DNA of 64,000 nucleotides from Advenella mimigardefordensis DPN7 (GTDB taxonomy: Bacteria; Pseudomonadota; Gammaproteobacteria; Burkholderiales; Burkholderiaceae_B): the NCBI RefSeq assembly GCF_000521505.1, contig NZ_CP003915.1, positions 4,676,517-4,740,516 of the forward strand, given 5' to 3'. The translations under genes were made by a program, and so were the position numbers. The notes under the pieces were generated by a model, which saw nothing but the letters and a program-made list of their open reading frames with translations, ran no database searches and was not told the origin of the DNA. Shown piece after piece: positions 11,566 through 21,363 of the stretch. Each line of letters starts with the position of its first letter. Positions within the stretch are counted from its first letter, which is position 1.

Positions 11566-13498
11566 CAATTGCGACGGACGCTGTTTTGCGCAGGGTCTTA
11601 GCCGAGAGCTGCAGGCGTTTCAGGTAGATCAACAGAATGGAAATGGCTGCCGGTGTCACACCCGAAATGCGGCGTGCCTGGCCCACCGTCTCGGGGCGTG
11701 CATCTTTCAGTTTCTGCCGTACTTCGAAAGACAGGCTAGCCACTGCGTCATAATCCAGATCTGCAGGAATACGCTGCTCTTCCAGATGACTCTGACGCTT
11801 AACTTCCTCCTGCTGACGGGCGATATAGCCGGCATACTTCACCTGAATTTCCACCTGCTCCCTGACTGCCTCGGAAAGCGGTTCCGCAGAGGCCAGTACC
11901 GAGCCATCTTCAGTGGCTGCATTGGTTAGCGTGTCATACGTCACGGACGGGCGTTTCAACAGATCGGCAAGCGAGTAATCGCGCTCCAGTTGCGAACCCA
12001 GGAGTTTTTCAGATACGTCAGCATTGAACGTTCGGGGCGACACACGCGTACCGGCGAGCCGGGAAATTTCCTGCTGAACCGCATCACGCTTGGTGTTAAA
12101 GAAGGCCCACCGCGCATCGTCAACCAGCCCCAATTCCCGCCCTATTTCCGTCAAACGAAAATCGGCATTATCTTCACGCAAGCTAAGCCGATACTCTGCA
12201 CGCGAGGTAAACATCCGGTAGGGCTCGGTTACTCCTCGCGTGACCAAATCATCTACCAATACACCTAAATACGCCTCGTCACGTTTCGGCGTCCATGAAT
12301 CAAGCCCTCTGGCCAGCCTGGATGCATTCAGCCCGGCAAGCAAGCCCTGAGCGGCGGCTTCTTCATAGCCCGTCGTGCCATTTATCTGTCCGGCAAAAAA
12401 CAGGCCGGAAATCACTTTGGTTTCCAGACTGCGTTTGAGTCCACGTGGATCAAAATAATCATACTCAATGGCGTAGCCAGGGCGCAGTACATGTGCGTTT
12501 TCGAGACCAGGCAAAGTGTGAATCAGATTTAACTGCACATCAAAGGGCAAACTGGTTGATATCCCATTGGGATAAATCTCATTCGTCAGCAAACCCTCTG
12601 GTTCCAGAAATATCTGGTGCGAGTCTTTGTCAGCAAAGCGGTTTATCTTATCTTCAATAGACGGACAATATCTTGGCCCTATTCCATCGATCACACCCGT
12701 ATACATGGGAGAACGATCCAGACCACCGCGAATGATATCGTGGGTTTGTGTATTGGTATGCGTAATCCAGCACGAAATCTGGCGCGGATGCATCTCTACC
12801 GACCCCATATAGGAAAACACCGGCACCGGATCAGAATCTCCGGGCTGTTCTTCCAGTTTACTGAAATCAATGCTACGAGCATCAATACGTGGTGGTGTAC
12901 CTGTTTTAAGGCGCCCTTGCGGCAGATTCATTTCCTTAAGCCGCTGTCCAAGACTGATTGCCGGGGGATCGCCCGCCCTGCCCGCAGAATAATTATTCAA
13001 TCCCACGTGAATTAAGCCATTCAGAAAGGTACCTGCAGTCAGAACCACCGTTTTCGAACGAAACACCACACCGATCTGGGTTTTGGCTCCAACCACCCTA
13101 TCCCCTTCAAGAATAAGATCATCGACAGCCTGCTGGAACAGCCACAAATTCTGCTGATTTTCCAGACGAGAACGAATTGCCTGTTTATATAGCAGCCGAT
13201 CAGCCTGCACTCGCGTTGCCCGTACTGCCGGGCCTTTGGAACTATTGAGAATTCTGAACTGAATTCCGCCTTCATCCGCAGCAATTGCCATTGCGCCACC
13301 CAGAGCGTCGATCTCTTTAACCAAATGCCCCTTCCCTATCCCACCAATTGACGGATTGCAGGACATCTGCCCCAACGTTTCAATATTATGGGTCAGCAAC
13401 AAGGTTTTGGATCCGGAGCGGGCAGCAGCAAGCGCGGCTTCAGTACCGGCGTGACCTCCACCAACAACAATGACGTCAAATTCGTCTGGGTAGTTCAT
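11558..13498 (-). CDS. mnmG: tRNA uridine-34 5-carboxymethylaminomethyl modification enzyme MnmG (GidA)
   Basis: FAD enzyme that works with MnmE to build cmnm5U at the wobble position of several tRNAs. The 646 residues start with the FAD-binding [20 protein letters not shown] and include the GidA signature [12 protein letters not shown], the second signature [22 protein letters not shown], and a C-terminal helical domain that contacts MnmE. The ATG follows two parS sites, the nearer one 30 bases upstream. Its partner mnmE lies 19 kb away in the opposite direction. Confidence 0.98.
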   Translation of the reverse strand: MNYPDEFDVIVVGGGHAGTEAALAAARSGSKTLLLTHNIETLGQMSCNPSIGGIGKGHLVKEIDALGGAMAIAADEGGIQFRILNSSKGPAVRATRVQADRLLYKQAIRSRLENQQNLWLFQQAVDDLILEGDRVVGAKTQIGVVFRSKTVVLTAGTFLNGLIHVGLNNYSAGRAGDPPAISLGQRLKEMNLPQGRLKTGTPPRIDARSIDFSKLEEQPGDSDPVPVFSYMGSVEMHPRQISCWITHTNTQTHDIIRGGLDRSPMYTGVIDGIGPRYCPSIEDKINRFADKDSHQIFLEPEGLLTNEIYPNGISTSLPFDVQLNLIHTLPGLENAHVLRPGYAIEYDYFDPRGLKRSLETKVISGLFFAGQINGTTGYEEAAAQGLLAGLNASRLARGLDSWTPKRDEAYLGVLVDDLVTRGVTEPYRMFTSRAEYRLSLREDNADFRLTEIGRELGLVDDARWAFFNTKRDAVQQEISRLAGTRVSPRTFNADVSEKLLGSQLERDYSLADLLKRPSVTYDTLTNAATEDGSVLASAEPLSEAVREQVEIQVKYAGYIARQQEEVKRQSHLEEQRIPADLDYDAVASLSFEVRQKLKDARPETVGQARRISGVTPAAISILLIYLKRLQLSAKTLRKTASVAIDE

Positions 13499-13528
13499 TT
13501 TGTTCTTTCAATAGTAGAAATGGCGAAA

Positions 13529-13544
13529 TGTTCCACGTGGAACA
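13529..13544. other. parS centromere site 1
   Basis: Perfect 16-bp palindrome TGTTCCACGTGGAACA, which fits the bacterial parS consensus (core CCACGTGG). It is 30 bases upstream of mnmG in the operon that encodes ParA and ParB, so it is the expected ParB loading site. Confidence 0.93.
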
Positions 13545-13609
13545 TTAAAAGGGGTTCTTGCGGAAATGCTATTTTAAACGCTATAGCAGATAAAAGACAT
13601 TCTCTACAT

Positions 13610-13625
13610 TGTTCCACGTGGAACA
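13610..13625. other. parS centromere site 2
   Basis: Second identical 16-bp palindrome TGTTCCACGTGGAACA, 65 bases beyond the first. Two identical copies in a short intergenic stretch leave little doubt about the assignment. Confidence 0.93.
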
Positions 13626-13764
13626 ATTGTGGATAACTATGTTGATAACACGGTGAATATGCTGTGGGTATATAGGTATTGTTTGTGCATAAGATCATCA
13701 ACAATCAGGCATAATAAAGATTATAGCCCTGTTGATAAAATTAATACAGTAAGAGACGCAAAAA
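13626..13764. other. DnaA-box cluster next to parS (left part of putative oriC)
   Basis: AT-rich intergenic stretch holding a perfect DnaA box TTATCCACA (minus strand, 13628-13636) and a consensus TTATNCACA box, TTATGCACA (minus, 13684-13692). Two near boxes, TGTTGATAA, lie at 13640-13648 and 13730-13738. With the parS pair and the mnmG neighbourhood this is origin-like. The cluster also forms the 5' region of the aminotransferase gene that follows. Confidence 0.6.
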
Positions 13765-14940
13765 GTGATTACAAGCATTTCATCCAAACTTCCGGCCGTT
13801 GGAACCACAATTTTCACCGTTATGACCAAAATGGCGGCCGATTTCAACGCTACAAACCTTGGTCAAGGCTTCCCGGACTTCGATCCGGACCCAAAACTCA
13901 CCGATCTGGTTACCCAGGCAATGAAAACGGGACACAACCAGTACCCCTATATGCCTGGCGACCAGCTGTTGCGTAGCAACATCGCAAAAAAGGTCAAAAC
14001 ACTATATGGCCATCAATATGACGAGAATACTGAGATAACGGTTACCAGTGGGGCAACCGAAGCATTAATGGCTGCCATTCTTGCCGTAGTCAATGCCGGT
14101 GACGAAGTTATTGTTCTCGAACCGAGTTATGACTCGTACGTGCCGGCCATTCGTTTGGCTGGTGGAACCCCGGTTTTTGTGCCATTAGTCGCGCCTGGTG
14201 ATGAACAAAGCAGTTATTCAGTGGACTGGGACAGAGTAGGGGAGGCGATTACCCCTAAAACCCGATTGATGATTCTGAATTTTCCTCACAATCCTACGGG
14301 GATCACCTTAGGGGCCAGTGATCTGGATGCGCTGGAAACCATTGTTGCCGACACAAAGGTACTTTTGATTGCAGATGAAGTGTACGAGCACATCGTTTTT
14401 GATGAAAAACCGTTCCTGAGTCTGAGTAGTCGTCCCGCACTGGCAGCGCGAACCTTCCATATCTCTTCATTCGGCAAAACGTATCACACCACCGGCTGGA
14501 AAATAGGTTATTGCTGTGCGCCTGTAGAAATGACTGCTGAATTAAGAAAAGTGCATCAGTTTATGGTTTTTACCGTCAGTTCTCCGATGCAGGTCGCTTT
14601 AGGTATTTACAGCGAAGATCCTTCCACCTATCTGACATTACCTGCGTTTTACCAGGAAAAACACGATTTTCTCTATGAAGGCCTGAAGCAGACACGGTTT
14701 AAACCCATTCGCAGCCAGGGAACCTTTTTCCTCCTGGCAGATTATTCGGAGATTTCTCAGGAAAACGAACTGGCTTTTGCGAAATGGCTGACTCAGGAGA
14801 AGAAAGTTACCTTAATTCCGGTTTCTGCTTTCTATCGTAATCCCGATGATGTGGAATCGAACCATAACCTGGTTCGCTTTTGTTTTGCAAAAAAACAGGG
14901 AACCCTGGAACAGGCACTTTCGGTGTTGAAGCACCTCTAG
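13765..14940 (+). CDS. PLP-dependent aminotransferase, methionine aminotransferase (YbdL) type
   Basis: Class I/II aminotransferase, probably acting on methionine or other large neutral amino acids with a 2-oxo acid acceptor. The 391 residues (GTG start) show NLGQGFPDF near the N-terminus, the PLP-binding NFPHNPTG, DEVYEHIVFDEKP, and the Schiff-base lysine in SSFGKTYHTTGWKIGY (lysine near 236). The last motif is characteristic of the YbdL/kynurenine aminotransferase group. No clear Shine-Dalgarno is present, only a weak AAGAGA. The gene is wedged between two DnaA-box clusters and is the first plus-strand gene after the minus-strand block on the left. Substrate is inferred from family only. 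Confidence 0.85.
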   Translation: MITSISSKLPAVGTTIFTVMTKMAADFNATNLGQGFPDFDPDPKLTDLVTQAMKTGHNQYPYMPGDQLLRSNIAKKVKTLYGHQYDENTEITVTSGATEALMAAILAVVNAGDEVIVLEPSYDSYVPAIRLAGGTPVFVPLVAPGDEQSSYSVDWDRVGEAITPKTRLMILNFPHNPTGITLGASDLDALETIVADTKVLLIADEVYEHIVFDEKPFLSLSSRPALAARTFHISSFGKTYHTTGWKIGYCCAPVEMTAELRKVHQFMVFTVSSPMQVALGIYSEDPSTYLTLPAFYQEKHDFLYEGLKQTRFKPIRSQGTFFLLADYSEISQENELAFAKWLTQEKKVTLIPVSAFYRNPDDVESNHNLVRFCFAKKQGTLEQALSVLKHL

Positions 14941-15180
14941 TTATTAATCTTTTTGAATATATAACAGATTAAGAGATAGATACTCTGTGGATATGTTGAA
15001 ACGGATGAAATCGCGCATATATTCATGCACTTAGGGGAAAAATTGCTTGGTGAATACCGGGCTTTTCATCAGTGTATAAAAATGAACAACTTTGGCACTT
15101 CGCAGTTTCCCCCTATTTATCAAGTTTTGATACAGAAGTTATTCACAATTTGTCTCCCAGAGCTTATCCACAGGGCAAAA
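14941..15180. other. AT-rich region with DnaA boxes (right part of putative oriC)
   Basis: The stretch starts with an AT-rich tract at 14941-14972 that could serve as an unwinding element. It has a one-mismatch box TGTGGATAT (14986-14994), a consensus box TTATTCACA (15139-15147) and a perfect box TTATCCACA (15164-15172). No open frame with family support lies here. Together with the cluster at 13.63-13.74 kb and the parS pair this is the best oriC candidate in the window. Confidence 0.6.
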
Positions 15181-15895
15181 CTGGAAAAAAGCAGGATTTT
15201 TAGGGTGCGTTGACCTGACTTTTTACGTATTTTGCCCAGCTGTCTGGTTGCGTTTACAAAGATTGGGTCAGGAGACATTGATAGAGGGGAAGTCCAATTT
15301 TCAGTTTTGATGACTGAAATAGTGGTGCCAGCGAGGGCGTTTGAGGATGATATGGGTTCTTCAGTAGTTGGATCAGGCAGGACTACAGGGACCGAATGGT
15401 ATGAGGGCGGGCGATGGAGCTTGGATAGGCGATTCTTGGACGAGCAATCGATCGCACTGTTGACTGAACCAGTCCACTTTCAGAACGGGACAATACCGTC
15501 AGGGGTAGGGTAGGTTTCAGCTATTGCTCTGCTGATATACGTGGGAAGCAGTTAAAACATGAAAAGCGGGGTAGATAGGACGTACTTAACACGCCATTCC
15601 AGGGAGAAGCAGGGCGGTAAGTATAAGTGCGCTTTTTCGTTATTTTTGCCGCTATTTACGCTTAACCTGACGTATTGGCACTCAACATTCAATTGACAAC
15701 CTTTATAACAGACGCCGATATCGCTTCCTGGCCGCCAAATTACGCTTTCCTGATAGCTTCAACCACGTTTTTCACAATTCCTGCTTATAATTTGAGATGA
15801 TCCGGCGATGGCACGTAGGGTGCCGCGTTGCAGCAATATCCGGCCCCCATCGACGGGACCACATCCGTTATTAATCAGGCGACAGAGGAGCAGAC
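15181..15895. other. Long intergenic region upstream of the HIT gene
   Basis: 715 bases without a gene I can support. An open frame at 15232-15513 has no recognisable domain and no Shine-Dalgarno. A TATAAT at 15786-15791 is a possible -10 box for the HIT gene, but no good -35 is visible 17 bases before it. TTGACA occurs at 15693-15698 without a matching -10. Confidence 0.4.
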
Positions 15896-16315
15896 ATGGC
15901 CTACGATAGTCAGAATATTTTCGCGAAGATTCTCAGGGGAGAAGCGCCGTCTTTCAAAATCTATGAAGACGACAAGACTTATGCGATGATGGATATCATG
16001 CCCCAAACGAGAGGGCATTTGCTCATTCTGACCAAGGAAGGGGCCGAAACGCTCCTCGATTTGTCGGTAGAAGGCGCCCAGGCATGTGTGGCTACCGCAA
16101 AAAAAATCGCACCAGCCATGCTGGAAGTGACTAAGGCAGACGGCTTTATCATGTCTCAGTTCAATAACGAGATTGCCGGACAAACCGTTTACCACGTGCA
16201 TTTTCATCTGGTTCCCCGGTATATTGGTCAAACAGTGGAACGCCATGCCCGCGTCAAAGGAGATATGGAGGATATTGAGGCGCTGGCTAAGCAAATTGCC
16301 GCTGCCATCAAGTAA
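15896..16315 (+). CDS. HIT family nucleotide hydrolase/transferase
   Basis: Small histidine-triad protein that probably hydrolyses nucleoside phosphoramidates or adenylated nucleotides in the cytoplasm. The 139 residues carry the catalytic triad HVHFHLVPR (about 99-107) and the N-terminal FAKILRGEAPSFKIYEDD typical of the bacterial HinT-like group. A GAGGAGCAG Shine-Dalgarno precedes the ATG. It is a single-gene unit ended by a hairpin. Confidence 0.92.
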   Translation: MAYDSQNIFAKILRGEAPSFKIYEDDKTYAMMDIMPQTRGHLLILTKEGAETLLDLSVEGAQACVATAKKIAPAMLEVTKADGFIMSQFNNEIAGQTVYHVHFHLVPRYIGQTVERHARVKGDMEDIEALAKQIAAAIK

Positions 16316-16323
16316 TGCGGTTG

Positions 16324-16352
16324 GCCCCGACATTCAGGTACGTTGTCGGGGC
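16324..16352 (+). terminator. Hairpin after the HIT gene
   Basis: Nine-bp stem GCCCCGACA/TGTCGGGGC with a 12-base loop, 9 bases after the HIT stop codon. No T-tract follows, so it may stabilise the 3' end rather than terminate on its own. Confidence 0.4.
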
Positions 16353-16538
16353 AGGATACTGCATACATTAAGATGAATGAGAAAATAAGATCTGTTCACT
16401 CTGAGACGCAGGATTTCAGATCCGCCTCACAGAAATCATATGATCCGCAACATCTGTAGAGGCATTAAGCCCGTAACATCAATAAAGACATTAATAAAGA
16501 TATTAATAAACTGCGAAAAAAAGTGTCATCCCCGGTCG

Positions 16539-18093
16539 CTATAGTAGCCATTCTATCGGTAGTAACGACAGAAACCATACAATGGTACGTTTAACGAAGC
16601 TGGTTTCCGGTTCCGAATCGTGGCGAATGATGTTATCGCCACTATGCTCAAGCCAATATATGTCACCTGTTTCAGACAGACGAACCTCGTACGAATGTCT
16701 GGCGATTTCCTTATCAAAAGCGTTTTCCATTTGCAGCGCGAGGTTGGGACTTTCAATAACAAAAGCCCATTTCGGTATTAAGATTCGCTGATCGGGGGTC
16801 GAAGTTGAATGAGCCGATAAATACGCGCTTATGATCAACAGCGAATGTTTTTGCATGCAGGCTGGACCCGGAACTGCCAAACGGACCAGCACCTTCTTTT
16901 GGTTTATCGGTGGCGGACATGCGTTGCAGCTCGTAAAGAGTGACACCGGCGGCCAGCAGATCTTTGCGGCGTTTAGCGTAGCCTGCATGAACCGCAGACA
17001 CATCCGTGGCATCAAGTGAATTGGTCAGGACCCGCAGCTTTATACCGGTCTGCGCCATTTTTGTAAATGCATCTACCCCAGCAGCGGTAGGCACAAAATA
17101 CGGGGAAATCAGATCAACGGTAAGGGAAGGGCGGCCCAGGGTTTCAGCCAATTGATGAACCAGTAAACCACTTGATGTTGCCTGGCCCAGGCCTTTGGCA
17201 GGATCATCACTAACCATACGCACATCCGCCCACTCGAAATTCAGATCGCCTTCAAGCATGGTCGAGATAAATGGCAAGGTTTTAATCGCTTGCGAATACT
17301 CGGCAGCGGCCTGGGAATTTATCAGATTGTCGGCCCTGGTTTTCAATTTGGGCAGAGTGTCGGCGTCGACTTTTGGCAGGATCAGGCTTGCCGGATATGA
17401 TGACTTGCTGTCCCAGTATCGATCGAAATCCGTGGAAACGTCGTGTGCAGCCTTGCCAATAGCCAGCACATCCAGGTCAGCAAACAAGACCGATTCACCG
17501 GCACCGAAATACTCATCACCGACATTGCGCCCGCCGATAATGGTTGCCTGATTGTCTGCCGTAAACGATTTATTGTGCATACGACGATTGGCGCGCATAA
17601 AGTCCGTAGCGAAACCGATCACTTTTGGCCAGCGTACGACAAACGGATTAAATAGCCGGACTTCTATATTTGGATGGCTATCCAGGGCAGCAAGTTCCTC
17701 ATCCAGACCTGCCGTACCGTTGTCGTCCAGCAGCAGGCGAACGCGGACGCCTCTGTCAGCTGCCGCTCGCAGTTCTTCAAGTAGCAGGGTTCCGGTGATG
17801 TCGCCATGCCAGATGTAATATTGCACATCCAGCGATTTTTGCGCGGCGCGCGCCAGGAGTGAGCGTGCAGCGAACGCATCATGGGCGTTGGACAGTGGAT
17901 AAATGCCACTTTTTCCCGGGTGTGCCTGAACCTCGGGCTGTATGACCTTGCCCAGCGCCGTGTCTCTAACCTGAGCTTCAGTCAGGGCTTTGCTGTTTGG
18001 TCGATTATCCAGAGAGGGCAAAGAACACCCGGTCAGCAGGACGGCGAGTATACAAAAAAGAAAAGGTCTGGACCGTCTAAAAAAGCTATTCAT
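16539..18093 (-). pseudogene. ClsC/YmdC-type phospholipase D (cardiolipin synthase) with frameshift
   Basis: Phospholipase D superfamily protein that in E. coli (ClsC) makes cardiolipin from phosphatidylglycerol and phosphatidylethanolamine. It begins with a lipoprotein-like signal (AVLLTGC). Both HKD motifs are present: HNKSFTADN...GGRN (about 173) and LHAKTFAVD...GSFNFDPRS (about 415-435). After NLNTEMGF the frame ends in CY-stop at 16753, but the family sequence resumes in another frame as FVIESPNLALQMENAF and runs to a stop at 16539. The join lies in TTTTG at about 16761-16765, where one extra T explains the shift. The intact protein would be about 517 residues. Catalytic motifs are upstream of the break, so a truncated enzyme or a sequencing error are both possible. 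Confidence 0.8.
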
Positions 18094-18553
18094 AAAGGCA
18101 GAGGGAAAGGGGGTTTTGATCGCGTATTCCAGATGGGTAAGTATTCTTCGCGACCATTTGTTCGGTTTACGTAAGCTTGTGCGTCAGGATGACGAGGCTT
18201 GCCATAGTGTAGCCGTCTTGCTTGCGAATTTGCTGTTGTTTGAGATTTGTGAGGTAGACTGAGCGAGACGTTAAGGATGGCTTTAGCAGAACACACAGGG
18301 GCAGCTTGTTTTCTTTAAAATTATTTCAATTGAAATATTATTAGAAAGAGGTGATGCTTGGAAGAGATAAAAAAATAAATGGCTGAACAGATTGTGTGGA
18401 AAAACGATTGTAGAAATGTGGGGCGCAATAGCGGCAGGACAACAATGGCGGCATGACAATATAGCCGGGCAATATAGCCGGCTGGGGCAACAGCTGAGTG
18501 AGATGACTTGAGGCTGTTCCAATCAGGCTGTTTTACTGCACTGTCCGTTGCAT
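18094..18553. other. Intergenic region between ClsC-like and MFS genes
   Basis: 460 bases without a gene I can support. It contains a short direct repeat (two copies of AATATAGCCGG around 18460-18481) and an AT-rich stretch near 18310-18350. It should hold the promoter of the ClsC-like gene and the 3' end of the MFS transcript. Confidence 0.4.
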
Positions 18554-20065
18554 CTACTGTTTGACGTCGGCGATGTTTTGCTGTGTCGCTGGTGATTTGC
18601 TATCAGAGACTGTCGCTGATTTGCGTCGGCGTCTGAAGCGGACGCGGTTTTTCCGTTCCTTGTGTACAGTAATGCCTTCGCCCGCTTTCGGATCCAGTTT
18701 ATAAAACCAGTAGGCAGCGACAATAGACAGCAAGCCGATTACCCAGAACCCGGCATGGACGTCAGCAATGGAAACATGGCTGGCGCCTCTCAATTGCATG
18801 CTCAGATCCAGCGTCACGGTAGCGATACCCATGCCCAGGCTAATACCGATCTGTTGTGCGGTGGCAGAAAACGAGCTGGCCTGGCTCATCTGTTCCGGCT
18901 CGATGTCTGCGAAGGCAAGGCTATTGACGCCGGTAAACTGCAATGAGCGGAAAAAACCGCCAATGAGAAGCAGGGTACCCATTAGCAAAACGGGTGTACT
19001 CTCAATGAAGAATGCATTTGTGATTGTCATTAATCCGGTAAGCGTGCCATTGATCAGCAGCACCTTGCGAAAGCCCCAGCGTCCGAAGACAGCAGTCGCA
19101 ATGAATTTCATCATCAACGATCCGATGGCCATCGAAAACGTAATCATGCCGCTGGCCAGCGCCGAGTAGCCAAAACCCACCTGAAACAGAAGGGTAAGCA
19201 GAAAGGGCATAGACCCGACAGCCAGGCGCGTCATGTTACCGCCAAGCACCGCGGCAGAAAAAGTAGGAATTTTCAGCAGCGACAGATCAATGATGGGTTC
19301 CGGATGGCGTTTTGCGTGGCGTATATACAGCAGGGTGCATGCCAGTCCGGTGGCCAGCAGCAGCAAAGGATATACGTATCCATGTGTATGATTGCCTATG
19401 GCCTCTATACCAATAACAAAGGTCGCCATACCGACGCCACTAAGCAGGAAACCAACCCAGTCCAGCTTAGGTTTTTTCTCGCTGCGATATTCAAAAACGT
19501 ACCTGAGCACAAGTGCAATGCCGATAATTGCAATTGGAATATTGATAAGAAATATCCAGTGCCAGGAGGCATAAGTCACCAGAAAGCCACCCAGGGGCGG
19601 CCCCAGAATCGGACCGAGCAGGGCGGGAATAGAGAGAAAGGAAGTTGCCTTCAGGATCTGGTTACGAGGTATTGTCCGTAGCATGATAATGCGGCCTACC
19701 GGTACCATCATTGCACCTGCAATACCCTGAATGAATCGGGATATCGTCAGGGAAGCCAGATCCCACGATAATGCGCAGGTGAGTGATGTAAGCGCAAACA
19801 GGCTGATAGCGAAAATAAACAGTCGTTTCGCCCCGAAACGGTCTGCCGCCCAGCCACAGATCGGCACAAACACGGCTACTGCAAGCAAATACGAGGTAAT
19901 CGCTACGTTCATGCGAACCGGCGTGGATTGCAGCGACACCGCCATCATGGGAAGGGCAGTCGCTACCACGGTGGCGTCAAGCATCTGCATGAACAACGCG
20001 CAGCCCACGATGAATGGTATTAACTTGATGGCAGTGTCCTGCCGGACGGGAGCGAGATGCTTCAT
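18554..20065 (-). CDS. MFS drug efflux permease, DHA2 (EmrB/QacA) family
   Basis: Inner-membrane proton-coupled exporter, probably of drugs or amphipathic compounds. The 503 residues predict about 14 membrane segments and show motif D1 LDATVVATALPMM (near 30), motif A GWAADRFGAKR (near 73) and motif C GPILGPPLGG (near 150). The C-terminus is a basic soluble tail (KERKNRVRFRRRRKSA). No HlyD/EmrA adaptor lies next to it, so it probably works alone. It overlaps the upstream AbrB-family gene by 4 bases (ATGA). Confidence 0.9.
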   Translation of the reverse strand: MKHLAPVRQDTAIKLIPFIVGCALFMQMLDATVVATALPMMAVSLQSTPVRMNVAITSYLLAVAVFVPICGWAADRFGAKRLFIFAISLFALTSLTCALSWDLASLTISRFIQGIAGAMMVPVGRIIMLRTIPRNQILKATSFLSIPALLGPILGPPLGGFLVTYASWHWIFLINIPIAIIGIALVLRYVFEYRSEKKPKLDWVGFLLSGVGMATFVIGIEAIGNHTHGYVYPLLLLATGLACTLLYIRHAKRHPEPIIDLSLLKIPTFSAAVLGGNMTRLAVGSMPFLLTLLFQVGFGYSALASGMITFSMAIGSLMMKFIATAVFGRWGFRKVLLINGTLTGLMTITNAFFIESTPVLLMGTLLLIGGFFRSLQFTGVNSLAFADIEPEQMSQASSFSATAQQIGISLGMGIATVTLDLSMQLRGASHVSIADVHAGFWVIGLLSIVAAYWFYKLDPKAGEGITVHKERKNRVRFRRRRKSATVSDSKSPATQQNIADVKQ

Positions 20066-21090
20066 GTGAGTTGATACTTTCTGGAAAGCAATCGGTAAAG
20101 GGGCCCGGTAACGAGTAACACAAATACCATTCGTGATACATGGAAGGCCGTTACAACCGGCGGGCTCAGCTGCAGCACTTTTGCAGTAATGGTCATTTCT
20201 GCGATACCACCCGGACTGTTTGCCAGATACAGTGTTGCCAGCGGGATATCAGAAAGGAATGTCAGCAGAACGCAAAAAAGCAACGCCAGGCAAAGGGATC
20301 CGACGCAGACCAGCGCCACGATGCCGAGGTATTTTGGCGCCCGTCTGAAGAAATCCGGCCCGAATTTATCGCCCAGTGACCAGCCGATAAACATTTGTCC
20401 TGCGTGCTGAACTTCCGGGGGAATGACAGATAACTCAATATGATTGCTCGTTAACACAGTCATGATAAAGAGCGGACCCAGCACCCAGGGATTGGGAATA
20501 CGCAATTTTCCGAATGCAAATCCAAATGCGCAGGTAACGGCGATCATTTGCATAAAGCCGCTATAGGAGAACGGGATTGCCGCCGTGGTGTTCACCGTCA
20601 GACCGTGCAGCCCAAGAAACTTATAGATAAACGGAATAGTGACGACGACAAGCAATACACGCAGGCTATGGGCGGAAGCCACTCTGTCTATGCGCGCGTT
20701 ATTACGTTCGGCAAGATTGGCCATTTCGCTGGCACCGCCGATAGCCGAGGCAAACCAGGCCGTTTTGAAATCCACATCGGCCCAGCGGCGCAGCGCTAAA
20801 GCGCCTGTGCAGCCCAGAAAGAGTGCAAACAACATGCCCAGCACAATTGCAAGTGTGTTTTCCAGAACAATGTGCAGGACTTCTTCGGTGAAATACAGAC
20901 CCAGGGACGTGCCGATCACCCACTGGCCCATGCTGCGGAAAACGGTATGCGATTGCGTGCGTGCGCCGCGCAGCTTACTTATGGCGGTCACAAGCAAAGG
21001 GCCGATCATCCACGGCAAGGGCAGATGCAGCCAGTTCGCCAGCAAAGCACCAGCAAGTGCGAAGAGAAATCCGGCTAAATAACGCTGCAT
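20062..21090 (-). CDS. AbrB family inner-membrane protein (COG3180 type)
   Basis: Integral membrane protein of the AbrB/ammonia-monooxygenase-like family, whose transport substrate is not established. About 342 residues in two tandem repeats of five to six membrane helices each. Typical motifs are LPLPWMIGPLL in the first repeat, GGASEMANLAE in the middle, IPNPWVLGPL and SPGGIAEM in the second. I chose the ATG at 21090; upstream in-frame starts would add a polar leader absent from the family. It is translationally coupled to the MFS gene, suggesting shared regulation. Confidence 0.85.
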   Translation of the reverse strand: MQRYLAGFLFALAGALLANWLHLPLPWMIGPLLVTAISKLRGARTQSHTVFRSMGQWVIGTSLGLYFTEEVLHIVLENTLAIVLGMLFALFLGCTGALALRRWADVDFKTAWFASAIGGASEMANLAERNNARIDRVASAHSLRVLLVVVTIPFIYKFLGLHGLTVNTTAAIPFSYSGFMQMIAVTCAFGFAFGKLRIPNPWVLGPLFIMTVLTSNHIELSVIPPEVQHAGQMFIGWSLGDKFGPDFFRRAPKYLGIVALVCVGSLCLALLFCVLLTFLSDIPLATLYLANSPGGIAEMTITAKVLQLSPPVVTAFHVSRMVFVLLVTGPLYRLLSRKYQLT

Positions 21091-21176
21091 CATATTCCGA
21101 AGGTAATTGGCATACTTTAAGTATTCATTGTACGTTTTCAAATGAAAAAATGCGAAGGAAAACTGTTTATTTTTAA

Positions 21177-21194
21177 AAGTCTTATATAAGACTT
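21177..21194. promoter_or_regulatory. 18-bp perfect palindrome upstream of the AbrB-family gene
   Basis: AAGTCTTATATAAGACTT, 87 bases upstream of the AbrB-family ATG. It could be an operator for the AbrB-MFS pair. On the minus strand it is followed by TTTT, so it might instead end the LysR transcript. Confidence 0.45.
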
Positions 21195-21363
21195 AGGCGA
21201 TAACGTCGTTTATGCGCCATGAATGCCGCGTCACGAATCGTGATTCCCTTTGTTCGGTGAGTTAGTCTGATCGTTCATTGAATGCAGGCGCAAAAGCAGC
21301 AAGAGCAGCGAATAGATGATCGGGTCGGCCCGGCTGAGGTGCCTCTGTGAGCAATAGAAAGGA

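Noticed and set aside
13629..13976. 115-codon plus-strand frame overlapping the DnaA boxes
   Set aside because: It overlaps the start of the aminotransferase in another frame and has no family support.
15232..15513. 93-codon open frame in the intergenic region before the HIT gene
   Set aside because: No recognisable domain, no Shine-Dalgarno and unusual composition; treated as chance.
18283..18522. Short Cys-rich minus-strand frame between ClsC-like and MFS genes
   Set aside because: Repetitive and lacking a Shine-Dalgarno or similarity.
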